From: Gammaproteobacteria bacterium
GTDB taxonomy: Bacteria; Pseudomonadota; Gammaproteobacteria; Steroidobacterales; Steroidobacteraceae
Length of the DNA stretch: 64,000 nucleotides
NCBI GenBank assembly: GCA_016874235.1
Contig: VGUJ01000001.1
Span: forward strand, 62,001 to 126,000
Direction of reading: 5' to 3'
The notes beneath the pieces were generated by a model. It saw only the letters and a list, made by a program, of their open reading frames with translations. It had not been told where the DNA came from and made no database searches. The translations under genes were made by a program, and so were the position numbers. Shown here in pieces: positions 51,897 to 62,098 of this stretch. Position 1 is the first letter of the stretch. Each line of letters begins with the position of its first letter.

Positions 51897-52418
51897 ATGA
51901 AAGACACACGAAATCTCATTCTGGTCGGACCGATGGGCTCCGGTAAGTCCGCGGTGGGTCGCCAACTCGCCCGAGCACTCCGGCGGCCGTTCATCGACTG
52001 CGACACGGAACTCGAAGCACGCACGGGCGTCGATATCCCACTGATATTCGAGAAAGAGGGCGAGGCGGGGTTCCGCGCACGAGAACGCGAGCTCATCGCC
52101 GAACTAGCGACTCGCCAGGGCATCGTCTTGTCGACAGGTGGTGGCGCGGTCCTTCTGGATGAAAACCGCCAGCGATTGCGCGAGGGTGGGATCGTCATCT
52201 ATCTCGAGACCTCTATCGAACAGCAAGTAAAACGAGTCCGTCGGGGTGAGCGTCGACCGCTCCTTTCGGGGGCGCCTGATCTGCCGGGGCGCCTGGCGGA
52301 GTTGATGGCACGGCGCGCACCGCTCTACGCCGACGTTGCGTCGGTGACTGTGCGTACTGACGGGCACCGCGTACGTGACGTCGTAGATCAAATTCTGAAA
52401 CGGTTGTCGTCAGACTGA
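51897..52418 (+). CDS. aroK: Shikimate kinase
   Basis: MKDTRNLILVGPMGSGKSAVGRQLARALRRPFIDCDTELEARTGVDIPLIFEKEGEAGFR; STGGGAVL. Confidence 0.95.
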   Translation: MKDTRNLILVGPMGSGKSAVGRQLARALRRPFIDCDTELEARTGVDIPLIFEKEGEAGFRARERELIAELATRQGIVLSTGGGAVLLDENRQRLREGGIVIYLETSIEQQVKRVRRGERRPLLSGAPDLPGRLAELMARRAPLYADVASVTVRTDGHRVRDVVDQILKRLSSD

Positions 52419-52450
52419 CTCGGCCTCGCCCCGCGTATACTTTGCTCGGC

Positions 52451-53539
52451 ATGACGCTGCTCCACTCTATGACGGTCCCGCTCGGTGAGCGGTCTTATCC
52501 GATCTACATCGGCGATGGACTGCTGCGTGACGTGACGTGGCTCGGCGACGTACTAAAGGCCCGTAAGGCGGCGATCGTCACGAATGATGTGGTCGCGCCG
52601 CTTTATGCCGCGACCCTCCATGATGCGCGGCAGGGTGCCGAGACATACGACATCGTTTTACCGGATGGCGAGTCGCACAAGACGCTTGCCACGGCATCGA
52701 CAATCTTCGATCGCCTAATAGACCATCGATTTGCGCGAGATGACGTCATCGTCGCTTTGGGCGGCGGTGTTATCGGCGACATGGCGGGGTTCGCTGCGGC
52801 GTGTTACCAGCGCGGCATGGCGTTTATACAGATCCCAACCACGCTTCTCGCTCAGGTCGACTCCTCTGTCGGTGGCAAGACGGGAGTCAATCATCCGCTC
52901 GGCAAAAACATGATCGGTGCTTTCCATCAACCGCGCGCGGTCGTCATTGATCTCGCGACGTTGCGTAGCCTATCGTCGCGTGAATTGCGGGCAGGACTCG
53001 CCGAGGTCGTGAAGTACGCCGTGATTTGCGACCCTAAGTTCTTTGATTGGTTGGAATCCAATGCCGAGAAGTTGCTCACGGGTGATGTCGATGCATTGGG
53101 ATACGCCATCCATCACTCCTGTAAAACCAAGGCGACCATCGTAGCTCGCGATGAACGCGAGCACGGGGAGCGTGCACTCCTAAACTTCGGCCATACCTTC
53201 GGGCACGCCATCGAGAGTGTCACGGGCTACTCGAGGTGGTTACATGGTGAGGCGGTTGCGGCCGGCATGCTGATGGCGACCTCTCTCTCTGAGCGTTGCG
53301 GTTTGATCTCCGGTCGCGATGTCGCCCGTGTTGCCCTGTTGCTTCAACGGCTGGGCCTGCGCACCGAGACTCGCGGCGAGTTGACGGTCGATGCAGCCCG
53401 CCGTGCCATGAGCATCGACAAAAAAGCAAAAGATGGTCGTATGAGACTCATCTTGTTGCGCAGTGTCGGTCAAGCATTCGTGAGCGACGACTATCCGACC
53501 GACGCGCTGATGGCTACCCTCGAGGCTCATTTGTCATGA
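52451..53539 (+). CDS. aroB: 3-dehydroquinate synthase
   Basis: LPDGESHKTL; VALGGGVIGDMAGFAAACYQRGMAFIQIPTTLLAQVDSSVGGKTGVNHPLGKNMIGAFHQP. Confidence 0.97.
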   Translation: MTLLHSMTVPLGERSYPIYIGDGLLRDVTWLGDVLKARKAAIVTNDVVAPLYAATLHDARQGAETYDIVLPDGESHKTLATASTIFDRLIDHRFARDDVIVALGGGVIGDMAGFAAACYQRGMAFIQIPTTLLAQVDSSVGGKTGVNHPLGKNMIGAFHQPRAVVIDLATLRSLSSRELRAGLAEVVKYAVICDPKFFDWLESNAEKLLTGDVDALGYAIHHSCKTKATIVARDEREHGERALLNFGHTFGHAIESVTGYSRWLHGEAVAAGMLMATSLSERCGLISGRDVARVALLLQRLGLRTETRGELTVDAARRAMSIDKKAKDGRMRLILLRSVGQAFVSDDYPTDALMATLEAHLS

Positions 53540-54711
53540 CGAGCGAGGGCGCTGCCGACGCGCTGCGTCTTGCGTCGTGGGCTGCGCACGACGCCGCATC
53601 GCGAGGTCGGGTCTATCCCGAGCCGTCGCCGGAGATGCGCGGCGAGTTTCAACGCGACCGTGATCGCATCGTGCACTCGAACGCCTTTCGACGCCTCGTC
53701 TACAAGACGCAGGTTTTCGTCAACCACGAAGGGGATCTCTACCGAACGCGACTGACCCACTCGATGGAAGTCGCGCAGATTGGGCGCACGATCGCTGGAG
53801 TGCTCGGATTGCACGAGACCCTCACCGAGGCCATTTGTCTCGCGCATGATCTTGGGCATACACCATTTGGACACGCCGGGCAGGATGCGCTCAACGAGTG
53901 CATGCGAGAGTACGGCGGATTTGAGCACAATCTTCAGTCGCTTCGTGTTGTCGATCTACTCGAAGAGCGTTATGCAGAGTTTCCGGGACTCAATCTCACG
54001 TATGAAACGCGCGAGGGAATCCTCAAACACTGCTCGCTTAATAATGCGCGACAACTCGGTGAGCTCGGGGAGCGCTTTCTGCGTCGCGGACAGCCGAGTC
54101 TCGAGGCTCAGCTTGCGAATCTCGCCGATGCCATCGCCTACAACAACCATGATGTCGACGATGGACTGCGAGCGGGGCTTGTCGAGATGGATGGATTACG
54201 CGAAGTCACGCTCTTCGGTCGCGAGCATGCGGCCGTCATGGCGCGATATCCCGCGCTGACGGGGCGACGCGTCATTCATGAAACCATTCGGCGCATGATC
54301 AATCGCGTGGTAAGGGACGTGGTCGAGACCAGTCGCGCGCGTATTCTCGACTCCGGCGTTCGCTCGATCGATGACGTACGTACTCAGGCTGAACCGCTCA
54401 TCACCTTGAGCGATGCGGTACGCACCGAGCATGTTGAGCTCAAGCGTTTTCTGAACGCCAATCTTTATCGGCACCATCGAGTCCTGGGCATGACCGACAA
54501 GGCGCGCAAAGTATTGCGCGAGTTATTCGAGGCGATGATGGGCGACATCGACTTGTTGCCGCGCGAACATCGTGATGCAGCTGCGCTAGCCGAACAATCA
54601 GGCGGCAAATCAGGACGCGCGCGTGTCGTGGCCGATTACGTCGCCGGCATGACCGATCGCTATGCCATCGGTGAGCACCGACGGCTCTTTACGCCCGCCG
54701 ATCCATTTTGA
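53536..54711 (+). CDS. Deoxyguanosinetriphosphate triphosphohydrolase-like protein
   Basis: RDRDRIVHSNAFRRLVYKTQVFVNHEGDLYRTRLTHSMEVAQIGR; LAHDLGHTPFGHAGQDAL (HD); ATGA overlap with aroB. Confidence 0.93.
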   Translation: MTSEGAADALRLASWAAHDAASRGRVYPEPSPEMRGEFQRDRDRIVHSNAFRRLVYKTQVFVNHEGDLYRTRLTHSMEVAQIGRTIAGVLGLHETLTEAICLAHDLGHTPFGHAGQDALNECMREYGGFEHNLQSLRVVDLLEERYAEFPGLNLTYETREGILKHCSLNNARQLGELGERFLRRGQPSLEAQLANLADAIAYNNHDVDDGLRAGLVEMDGLREVTLFGREHAAVMARYPALTGRRVIHETIRRMINRVVRDVVETSRARILDSGVRSIDDVRTQAEPLITLSDAVRTEHVELKRFLNANLYRHHRVLGMTDKARKVLRELFEAMMGDIDLLPREHRDAAALAEQSGGKSGRARVVADYVAGMTDRYAIGEHRRLFTPADPF

Positions 54712-54720
54712 GTAACGCGA

Positions 54721-56394
54721 TCAGAGCGTCTGTGCTTCGTCGCGCAAGGCGCGACGCAGAATTTTTCCGACGTTCGTCTTGGGCAACTCTTTACGGAAGT
54801 AGACGTATCGCGGCACTTTGTATCCGGTGAGGGATCCGCGGCAGTGCTCGATGATCTGCTCCTCGGTGAGCTTAGGATCTTTTCGAACCACGAAGAGTGC
54901 GACCGCTTCACCTGAGCGTTCGTCGGCTTTGGCAACGGCGGCTGCCTCGAGTACGCCGGAGTGGGTGACGGCGACGCTCTCGACTTCGTTCGGATATACG
55001 TTGAAGCCAGACACGTTGATCATGTCTTTCTTGCGATCTTCGATATAGACGAAGCCTTTCTGATCCATTCGGCCGATGTCGCCGGTACGCAGCCAGCCGT
55101 CTGGCAGCATCACCTTCGCGGTCTCTTCCGGACGTTTGTAATAGCCCTTCATCACTTGAGGACCGCGTACGCAAATCTCGCCGAGCTCTCCGACGGGGAG
55201 CATTTTCCCGTCGTCGTCGGCGATGCCGATCTCAGTCGAGGAGATGGGCAAGCCGATGGAATCGTTGAAGTCGACGTCGATCGGGTTGACACAGGCAGCC
55301 GGCGAGGTTTCGGTGAGCCCCCATGCCTGCGTGAGAATGCAGCCTGTGACTTGCTTCCAGCGTTCCGCCACCGCGCGCTGGACAGCCATGCCGCCGCCGA
55401 GCGTGCAACGCAGTTTGCTGAAGTCCACCTGATCGAAGCCCGGTGTATGAAGCAAGGCGTTGAACAAAGTATTCACGCCCGACATGTAGGTGAACTTATA
55501 TTTTTTGAGCTCAGCCACAAAAGCCGGGAAGTCGCGAGGGTTCGTAATGAGAACGTTGGTCCAGCCCAATCTCAAGAACAAGATGCAGTTCGCCGTCAGT
55601 GCGAAGATGTGATACAGCGGCAGTGCCGTGATGGCGATTCCGACTTCATTGCGTGGCAGGACGGCTTCTGTCCAAGCTGACGACTGAAGAACGTTGGCGA
55701 CCATATTGCCGTGACTCAACATCGCGCCTTTCGAGACCCCCGTCGTTCCGCCGGTATATTGCAGGAATGCGAGATCGTCATGCGTCAGCGCGTGGCGCGT
55801 GAGCTCGAGACCTCGCCCTTCGCGAAGCACGTCAGAGAAGCGTAGTGCCCCTGGAAGCTGGTAGGCCGGTACGCTCTTGCGAACACGCCGAACCACGAAG
55901 TCGACGATGTTTCCTTTAGGAAAGCCCAGCAGTTCACCGACGCTGGTAAGAATGACGGTGCGTACGCTCGTCCTCTCGATCACTTCCTGCAGGACATGAG
56001 CGAAATTCTCGAGGATGACGATGGTCTCTGCACCCGAGTCTTTAAGCTGGTGTTCGAGTTCGCGAGCGGTGTAAAGCGGGTTGGTATTGACGACCGTTCC
56101 GCCAGCGCGCAGCACACCGAACAGGGCGATTGGATACTGCAGGACATTCGGCATCATGATGGCGACACGATCGCCGCGTTTGAGACCTGTGCGGTGCTGC
56201 AACCAAGCCCCGAAAGCCTTCGACTCGTGATCGAGATCGCCGTAGGTGATCTGCCGACCCATCTGAATGTAGGCCGGTCGATCGGCGAATTCGGTGAAGC
56301 ACTGCTCGGCCATGTGCGTCACCGAGGAGTAGCGGCTGGGATCGATTTCGGCGGGTACGCCGGCGGGGTAAGAAGACAACCAAATTTTTGACAT
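54721..56394 (-). CDS. fadD: Long-chain fatty acid--CoA ligase
   Basis: LQYTGGTTGVSKGAMLSHGNM; QAWGLTETSPAACVNP; GWLRTGDIGRMDQKGFVYIEDRKKDMINVSGFNVYPNEVE; LPKTNVGKILRRALRDE. Confidence 0.9.
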   Translation of the reverse strand: MSKIWLSSYPAGVPAEIDPSRYSSVTHMAEQCFTEFADRPAYIQMGRQITYGDLDHESKAFGAWLQHRTGLKRGDRVAIMMPNVLQYPIALFGVLRAGGTVVNTNPLYTARELEHQLKDSGAETIVILENFAHVLQEVIERTSVRTVILTSVGELLGFPKGNIVDFVVRRVRKSVPAYQLPGALRFSDVLREGRGLELTRHALTHDDLAFLQYTGGTTGVSKGAMLSHGNMVANVLQSSAWTEAVLPRNEVGIAITALPLYHIFALTANCILFLRLGWTNVLITNPRDFPAFVAELKKYKFTYMSGVNTLFNALLHTPGFDQVDFSKLRCTLGGGMAVQRAVAERWKQVTGCILTQAWGLTETSPAACVNPIDVDFNDSIGLPISSTEIGIADDDGKMLPVGELGEICVRGPQVMKGYYKRPEETAKVMLPDGWLRTGDIGRMDQKGFVYIEDRKKDMINVSGFNVYPNEVESVAVTHSGVLEAAAVAKADERSGEAVALFVVRKDPKLTEEQIIEHCRGSLTGYKVPRYVYFRKELPKTNVGKILRRALRDEAQTL

Positions 56395-56426
56395 GACGAG
56401 ACTTTAGCCTTTGCCCGGGGTGTGAC

Positions 56427-57062
56427 TCAACGACGAAGCATCGGTTTCAACACCGGCCAGACCGTGTCGAGCATGACGGGCTGGGCTTTGGCTGTGGGGT
56501 GGAGACCATCGGCCTGCATCATGCCGGGGGCGAGCGCGATTTTTTCCAGAAAGAAAGGCTCAAAGGGCAGGCGATAGCGGCGCGCCAGATCGCGAAAGAG
56601 CTGTTCGAAGCCTTGTGAATATCGGAGCCCGTAATTAGGCGGAATCTTCATGCCGAGTAGCAGCACGCGCGCGCCCGATGCCTGCGAGGCTTTGATGATG
56701 CCCTCGAGATTTTGGCGCGATGTCTCGAGGGGGAGGGCGCGGAGGCCGTCGTTACCGCCGAGCTCGACGATGACGATCTGAGGACGGTGTACGGACAGAG
56801 CCCTTGGCAGGCGGGCGAGCCCGCCCGTGGTGGTTTCGCCGCTGACGCTGGCATTGATCACTCGGTATCCGTAACCTTGAACCTTGAGTCGGCTTTGAAG
56901 CAAGGCTACCCAGCCCTCGTTGGAGGCCAGACCGTAACCCGCGCTGACGCTATCCCCCAGAACCAATATGGTGGGGCTGTCGTTGCGCGCCGTATTGCCA
57001 TAGGACCATGCTGGTGCGATCGCAATCAGCAGCGCCAAGACGAAGGAACGTTTCGTGACCAA
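56427..57062 (-). CDS. tesA: Arylesterase/multifunctional acyl-CoA thioesterase I (GDSL, TesA-like)
   Basis: ILVLGDSVSAGYGL; INASVSGETTTGGLARLP; IVELGGNDGLR; DGLHPTAKAQPVMLDTVWPVL; TTG start inferred. Confidence 0.87.
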   Translation of the reverse strand: MVTKRSFVLALLIAIAPAWSYGNTARNDSPTILVLGDSVSAGYGLASNEGWVALLQSRLKVQGYGYRVINASVSGETTTGGLARLPRALSVHRPQIVIVELGGNDGLRALPLETSRQNLEGIIKASQASGARVLLLGMKIPPNYGLRYSQGFEQLFRDLARRYRLPFEPFFLEKIALAPGMMQADGLHPTAKAQPVMLDTVWPVLKPMLRR

Positions 57063-57732
57063 AGATATCGTCCTCGAAGCCCGTGAACTGTCTAAAGAGG
57101 TTAGCAGCCCTGAAGGCAGACTCGCCATTGTGCAGAAGGTTTCCTTTTCGGTTCACTCGGGTGAGTCGGCGGCCATCGTCGGCGCGTCGGGCGCGGGTAA
57201 GTCGACACTCCTGGCGTTGCTGGCTGGTCTCGACACGCCGACCTCGGGCAAGGTGCTGCTTGCTGGGGAAGACCTCACCACGCTTGATGAAGACGGTCGG
57301 GCTCGTCTTCGCGCTGAGCGCGTAGGCTTCGTTTTCCAGTCATTTCATCTCGTCCCGGCGCTCACGGCACTCGAAAATGTGATGTTGCCGCTCGAGCTTG
57401 CAGGCCGCTCCGATGCGAAAACGGGGGCACTTGAGGCGCTTGAGCGTGTCGGCCTGCGTGAAAGAGTCGGGCACTATCCAAGGCAGTTGTCGGGAGGCGA
57501 ACAGCAGCGTGTCGCCATTGCCCGAGCTTTCGTCGTACGACCGGCGGTTCTTTTTGCCGACGAGCCCACCGGAAATCTAGATACCGTCACCGGCGGTCGA
57601 ATTGCCGATTTGCTCTTCGATTTGAACGCCGGCTCGGGAACCACCTTGGTTTTGGTCACTCACGATCGAGCACTGGCTGCACGCTGTAATCGTGTTTGGG
57701 TGATGGAGGCTGGGCGTCTCGCCCCGGGCTAA
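57055..57732 (+). CDS. ABC transporter ATP-binding protein (YbbA-like)
   Basis: [58 protein letters not shown] start at 57055. Confidence 0.92.
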   Translation: MTKDIVLEARELSKEVSSPEGRLAIVQKVSFSVHSGESAAIVGASGAGKSTLLALLAGLDTPTSGKVLLAGEDLTTLDEDGRARLRAERVGFVFQSFHLVPALTALENVMLPLELAGRSDAKTGALEALERVGLRERVGHYPRQLSGGEQQRVAIARAFVVRPAVLFADEPTGNLDTVTGGRIADLLFDLNAGSGTTLVLVTHDRALAARCNRVWVMEAGRLAPG

Positions 57733-57734
57733 GC

Positions 57735-60233
57735 ATGCTACGTCGTTCCGCCGTCCTCGGAGTACGCTTGCTCGGCCGCGAATGGAAATCGGGCGAGCTC
57801 GGAATTTTATTGATTGCCCTGATCGTGGCGGTGGGTGCGCTCACTGGAGTGGGTTTCCTCGTGAATCGCATCAGCCAGTCGGTCGCGCTGCAGGCCAATG
57901 AGGTGCTCGCGGCAGACTTGCGCCTTGAGTCAGGATCAGCCGCACCAGAAGGAACCTACGTTAGCGAGGCGACGACGCGCGGATTGCGGACGGCGCGTAG
58001 CACATCGGTGCTGAGTGTCGTGTTCCGAGATGATCGAAACCAACTTGCCAACGTACGTGCGGTCAGCGAGGGCTATCCGCTGCGCGGCACGGTGGGCGTT
58101 GCAGACGAGGCGTTCGGTGTTCCGGTTGCCGTCACCCGTGGCCCCGCGCGTGGAGAGGTCTGGCCCGACTCCAAGCTACTCGCAGCCCTCGAGGTGTCTG
58201 TCGGCGATACCCTCTCGGTCGGCGCCGCCACGTTCCGTGTTACCCGCGTGCTCATCACTCGACCCGATCAAGGCGGTGGGTTCGGTGAACTCGCGCCGTC
58301 GATGCTCATGCACGCCGATGATTTACCGTCGACTCGGCTGCTTCAGCCAGGCTCTCGTGCAACGCACGCTTTGCTGTTCGCCGGAGAGCGCGATGCTGTC
58401 GTGAGCTTCAAGGCTTGGCTCAAAAAGACCAAACAACGTGGGCAGCGCCTACTCGATGTCAGTGAGGCGAGTCCTCAAATACAAAATGCGATCGATCGCG
58501 CGGGCCGCTTTCTGAGTCTGGCGAGTCTCGTTGCGGTTTTACTCTGCGCGATCGCTGTCGCCATGGCTGCCAGACGCTACGTTCAGCGCCACCTCGATTC
58601 CGTTGCCCTACTCAAAACCGTGGGCGCGACGCGCGCATTCACGCTATCGATGAGTCTCGTCCAGCTTTGCATCATCGCGATTGCGGCCGCACTCATCGGA
58701 TCGGGAGTCGGCTATCTTGCTCAAGAGTGGTTGCTGCGCGCACTCGAGGGGCTGTTGCGCGCGAATCTCCCGCCACCCAATTTATTTCCGCTCGGACTCG
58801 GATTTCTCACCGCAATCGCGCTGCTTGCGGGATTCGCCCTTCCGCCTTTGCTTCAGCTGTCTCGAGTACCGGCGATTCGGGTGCTCCGCCGAGACATAGA
58901 GCCGCCACCGCCTGTGGTCTGGCTCGCGTTTGGCCCGGCGATCGCTGCCGTCGTTTTTCTTATATGGTGGGTTGTACGTGACGTACGGCTCTTCGCTGGT
59001 TTTACCGTCGGGCTCACAGTCTTCACGGTGATTCTCGCGCTCGCGGGCTGGGCGATGGTTCGCCTGGCGGGTTCGATGCGAGGCACGGTCGGCGTGTCTT
59101 GGCGTTACGGTATCGCGAACTTGAGTCGTCGCCGCGCCGAAAGCGTGGTGCAGATCGTGGCTTTCGGTCTTGGAATCATGGTGCTTTTACTGCTTGCGGT
59201 CGTGCGTAACGACTTGCTGACCGATTGGCGCCGAAGTCTTCCAGAAAACTTGCCGAATTTTTTCTTCATCAATATTCCGCCTGATGAGCGCGTGGCGTTT
59301 TTTGATTTTCTCGATGAGCAAGGCGCTTCGAGATCTCGTGCATTGCCGATGATTCGGGCGCGGCTCACGCAGATTAACGGGCAGCCGATACAGACCTTGC
59401 AATTCATTGATCCTCGTGGCGAAGGGTATTCGCGTCGTGACCAGAACATCACTTGGCAAGCCGAGCTCGGCGATGACAACCAGATCGTGTCGGGACGCTG
59501 GTGGACTCCGGCTGAGCATGGACGTTCTCTCGTATCGATCTCAGATGAGTATCAGGAAGGCCTCGGGCTCAAGATCGGCGATCGCATGACGTTCGATATC
59601 GCCGGTGAAATCATCGAGGCGGAGGTTGCGAGCGTTCGCAAGATCAAGTGGGATAGCTTCCAGCCCAATTTCTTCATCGTCTTCCCACCGGGACTACTCG
59701 ATGAGCTCGCAGGGACGTGGATGACGAGCGCCTACTTCAAACCAGGCGATGGACGCGTGATCTCTAATCTGGTTCGCCGATTCCCCAGCGTATCGGTTTT
59801 CGATCTCGACGATCTGCTGTCCCAGGTTCGCTCCGTAGTCGATAAAGCCGCGATGGCGGTTCAAAGCGTTTTTGTGTTCACGCTGTTCTCGGGCCTCGTC
59901 GTATTGCTCGCAGCCGTGCAGGCTTCGCGCGACGAGCGACGTTACGAAAGCGCGATGTTGCGTACCTTGGGCGCGAGTCGTGGAACAGTAGCGCGTGGCA
60001 TCTTGGCCGAGTTCAGTGCGCTCGGCCTGCTTTCGGGCCTTCTTGCCGCGACAGGCGCTTCGATCGCTGGATACTTTCTTGCGCAGCAGATACTGCAGGT
60101 GTCCTATTCCTTCGATCCTTTACTGTGGTTGTTCGGCTTGTTAGGTGGTGGTGCGCTGGTTGCGGTAAGCGGTTGGCTGGCGACGCGTAGTGTTTTGAAG
60201 CAACCGCCGGCGAGCACCTTGAGGGGCGGCTGA
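57735..60233 (+). CDS. FtsX-like ABC transporter permease (YbbP-like)
   Basis: Long permease with two FtsX-like blocks (ARRYVQRHLDSVALLKTVGATRAF; DERRYESAMLRTLGASRGTVARGILAEF), directly after the ATPase. Confidence 0.9.
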   Translation: MLRRSAVLGVRLLGREWKSGELGILLIALIVAVGALTGVGFLVNRISQSVALQANEVLAADLRLESGSAAPEGTYVSEATTRGLRTARSTSVLSVVFRDDRNQLANVRAVSEGYPLRGTVGVADEAFGVPVAVTRGPARGEVWPDSKLLAALEVSVGDTLSVGAATFRVTRVLITRPDQGGGFGELAPSMLMHADDLPSTRLLQPGSRATHALLFAGERDAVVSFKAWLKKTKQRGQRLLDVSEASPQIQNAIDRAGRFLSLASLVAVLLCAIAVAMAARRYVQRHLDSVALLKTVGATRAFTLSMSLVQLCIIAIAAALIGSGVGYLAQEWLLRALEGLLRANLPPPNLFPLGLGFLTAIALLAGFALPPLLQLSRVPAIRVLRRDIEPPPPVVWLAFGPAIAAVVFLIWWVVRDVRLFAGFTVGLTVFTVILALAGWAMVRLAGSMRGTVGVSWRYGIANLSRRRAESVVQIVAFGLGIMVLLLLAVVRNDLLTDWRRSLPENLPNFFFINIPPDERVAFFDFLDEQGASRSRALPMIRARLTQINGQPIQTLQFIDPRGEGYSRRDQNITWQAELGDDNQIVSGRWWTPAEHGRSLVSISDEYQEGLGLKIGDRMTFDIAGEIIEAEVASVRKIKWDSFQPNFFIVFPPGLLDELAGTWMTSAYFKPGDGRVISNLVRRFPSVSVFDLDDLLSQVRSVVDKAAMAVQSVFVFTLFSGLVVLLAAVQASRDERRYESAMLRTLGASRGTVARGILAEFSALGLLSGLLAATGASIAGYFLAQQILQVSYSFDPLLWLFGLLGGGALVAVSGWLATRSVLKQPPASTLRGG

Positions 60234-60256
60234 TCGTACAAACTCCGGAGGTCATC

Positions 60257-60466
60257 ATGACAAGACTCATGTGGTCCAACACTTCGTTTAGGCCTTTGAC
60301 CTCGCTTCTCGTCATCGCCTTGATCGTTCCGGTCGTTCTTGCGGATACGGGTATCAAGCAGAGCCAAGAGTCGACCAAGCTCGATGCCCGCCAGGTCCAG
60401 TTTGTCACCAAGCTTCCCAAGAACGGCACCGCGATAGTGAGTTACCGGGTTCGGTACACTTGGTAG
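60257..60466 (+). pseudogene. 69-aa putative secreted mini-ORF, possible internally deleted DUF4139-type remnant
   Basis: GGAGG Shine-Dalgarno a few bases before the ATG; hydrophobic N-terminal segment; C-terminus KLDARQVQFVTKLPKNGTAIVSYRVRYTW resembles the extreme C-terminus of DUF4139 proteins (recalled, not searched). Confidence 0.4.
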
Positions 60467-60477
60467 TCCGAGGTTCG

Positions 60478-60984
60478 TCAGACCCCGCCGAGAAAGTCCT
60501 GTTTGCCGACGTCGACCCCCGCCTGCCTGAGCAGGGAGTAGGTCGCGGTCACGTGAAAGTAGAAGTTCGGTAACGCCCAGCGCTGAATGAAGGGCAGGCC
60601 ATCCATCTCCAACGTCCGGGTTCGTAGCGGCACCACGATGTGACGGGTCTCGGCGCCCTCGAGCTGGGAGGGCTGCACGGTTTTCATCCAATCGAGGGTC
60701 TTGTGGACCCTCGCGATCAGTTCGTCGAGCGTCTGCTCCTCATCCGGAAACTTAGGCGGCTCGATCCCGGCCAATCGTGCCGTGCTGTTCTTCGCGAAGT
60801 CCGTCGACAACTGAACCTGTCGTTTAAGCGGGAACATATCGGGCGCCAGACGCAGCCCCTCGAGTACCCCCGGCTCCAGCTTTTTCGCCTCGGCATGCGC
60901 CTTCGCCTTTCCCAAAATCTGGGCGAGGTTTTGGAGCATGGGGGTGAACAGTTCGGACGTACAGGCGTGAACGCTGAGCGACAT
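60478..60984 (-). CDS. DUF1993 domain-containing protein
   Basis: MSLSVHACTSELFTPMLQNLAQILGKAKAHAEAKKLEPGVLEGLRLAPDMFPLKRQVQLSTDFAK; LPNFYFHVTATYSLLRQAGVDVGKQDFLG. Confidence 0.85.
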   Translation of the reverse strand: MSLSVHACTSELFTPMLQNLAQILGKAKAHAEAKKLEPGVLEGLRLAPDMFPLKRQVQLSTDFAKNSTARLAGIEPPKFPDEEQTLDELIARVHKTLDWMKTVQPSQLEGAETRHIVVPLRTRTLEMDGLPFIQRWALPNFYFHVTATYSLLRQAGVDVGKQDFLGGV

Positions 60985-61129
60985 GTCGGTCTCCGTAGGC
61001 GAGTGACTCTTCGATGATCGAACAGCATGGTAACCGTCGGCGATACAATTTAGGGGCGTTCGGATGCTCTTGCCATTTTGATTCTCGGGAGAAACAATAA
61101 GCGGCAATTGGCCTCTCGGAGTCTCACCC

Positions 61130-62038
61130 ATGTCGCAGTTTTGGTCTCCGGCGCATATGGCGACCTTTGCCAAAATCATCGATCTGAACGGATTTTCCGC
61201 AGCGGCCAGAGCCCTCGGCGTTCCTAAGGCGGCGGTCAGCCGTGCGATCGCGGAGCTTGAGGATGAGCTCGGGGTGAAGCTCATGACCCGAACGACCCGA
61301 AGGCTGACGTTGACCCCGGCAGGTGAGCGGCTGCTCCCAGCGTGTCGCGCCATTCTGCAATCGACGGATGACGCGCGCCGGCTTGCCGGAGAACTCATCG
61401 AGTCGCGAGGCGGGCCGCTGCGAGTCTTGGCCGAACCGACCTTCGGGCGGGTACTGCTCGCCCCCCTCGTACCTCGATTCCTCGAGCGGTATCCGAAGAT
61501 CCCGCTCGAGGTCGAGCTCGGGGACCTTTCCTCCGGACTTCAGGTCGAGCATGACCTCGTGATTCGGGTGGGCGAGGACCCTTCGACTGATCGGGTGTCT
61601 CGTGTGCTCGGCGCTCCACCGGCGATCTTGTGCGCGACCCCGACCTACCTCCAAAAGGCTGGGGAGCCGATCGCCCCAGGCGACTTGGCTCGTTTCGACA
61701 TGCTTACTCCGGAGACGCCGCCCGGCTCCCTGTTCGTGCTTCGGCTGACTCATGGCAAGCGTCGAGAGGAAGTCAGTATCAGTCCCAAGTTGGCCGTGAA
61801 TGATCCAGCGCTCCTGCACGCCTCGGTCGCGGCGGGCCTCGGAATCGGTGTGTTACCCGAGTTTTTGTGTCGGCAGGGGCTCGCCTCGCAGCGTCTCAAA
61901 AAAGTCCTGCCCGATTGGCGTCCGCCCGAGCAGGCGCCGCTGTATGCGGTGTATCCCGGACGGCTCGCCGAGGACGAGCGGGTCAAGGCGTTTGTCGATT
62001 TTCTCGCGGCCAATCTCGTCCCGGCCCTCGCGGGTTAG
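61130..62038 (+). CDS. LysR family transcriptional regulator
   Basis: N-terminal HTH FAKIIDLNGFSAAARALGVPKAAVSRAIAELEDELGVKLMTRTTRRLTLTPAGE. Confidence 0.92.
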   Translation: MSQFWSPAHMATFAKIIDLNGFSAAARALGVPKAAVSRAIAELEDELGVKLMTRTTRRLTLTPAGERLLPACRAILQSTDDARRLAGELIESRGGPLRVLAEPTFGRVLLAPLVPRFLERYPKIPLEVELGDLSSGLQVEHDLVIRVGEDPSTDRVSRVLGAPPAILCATPTYLQKAGEPIAPGDLARFDMLTPETPPGSLFVLRLTHGKRREEVSISPKLAVNDPALLHASVAAGLGIGVLPEFLCRQGLASQRLKKVLPDWRPPEQAPLYAVYPGRLAEDERVKAFVDFLAANLVPALAG

Positions 62039-62098
62039 AATTCGCCATCCCCTGTTATTCAACGTGTCCAGCCCAGGCCGGGCAAAAGGATTTCGACG

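Noticed and set aside
54721-56394. fadD as an additional 3HP-CoA or propionyl-CoA synthetase of the pathway
   Set aside because: Sequence motifs fit generic long-chain acyl-CoA ligases, and the location is unrelated to pcs-mcr.
61130-62038. LysR regulator as the controller of pcs-mcr
   Set aside because: It lies about 40 kb away and is divergent from a DUF1993 gene; nothing links it to the operon.
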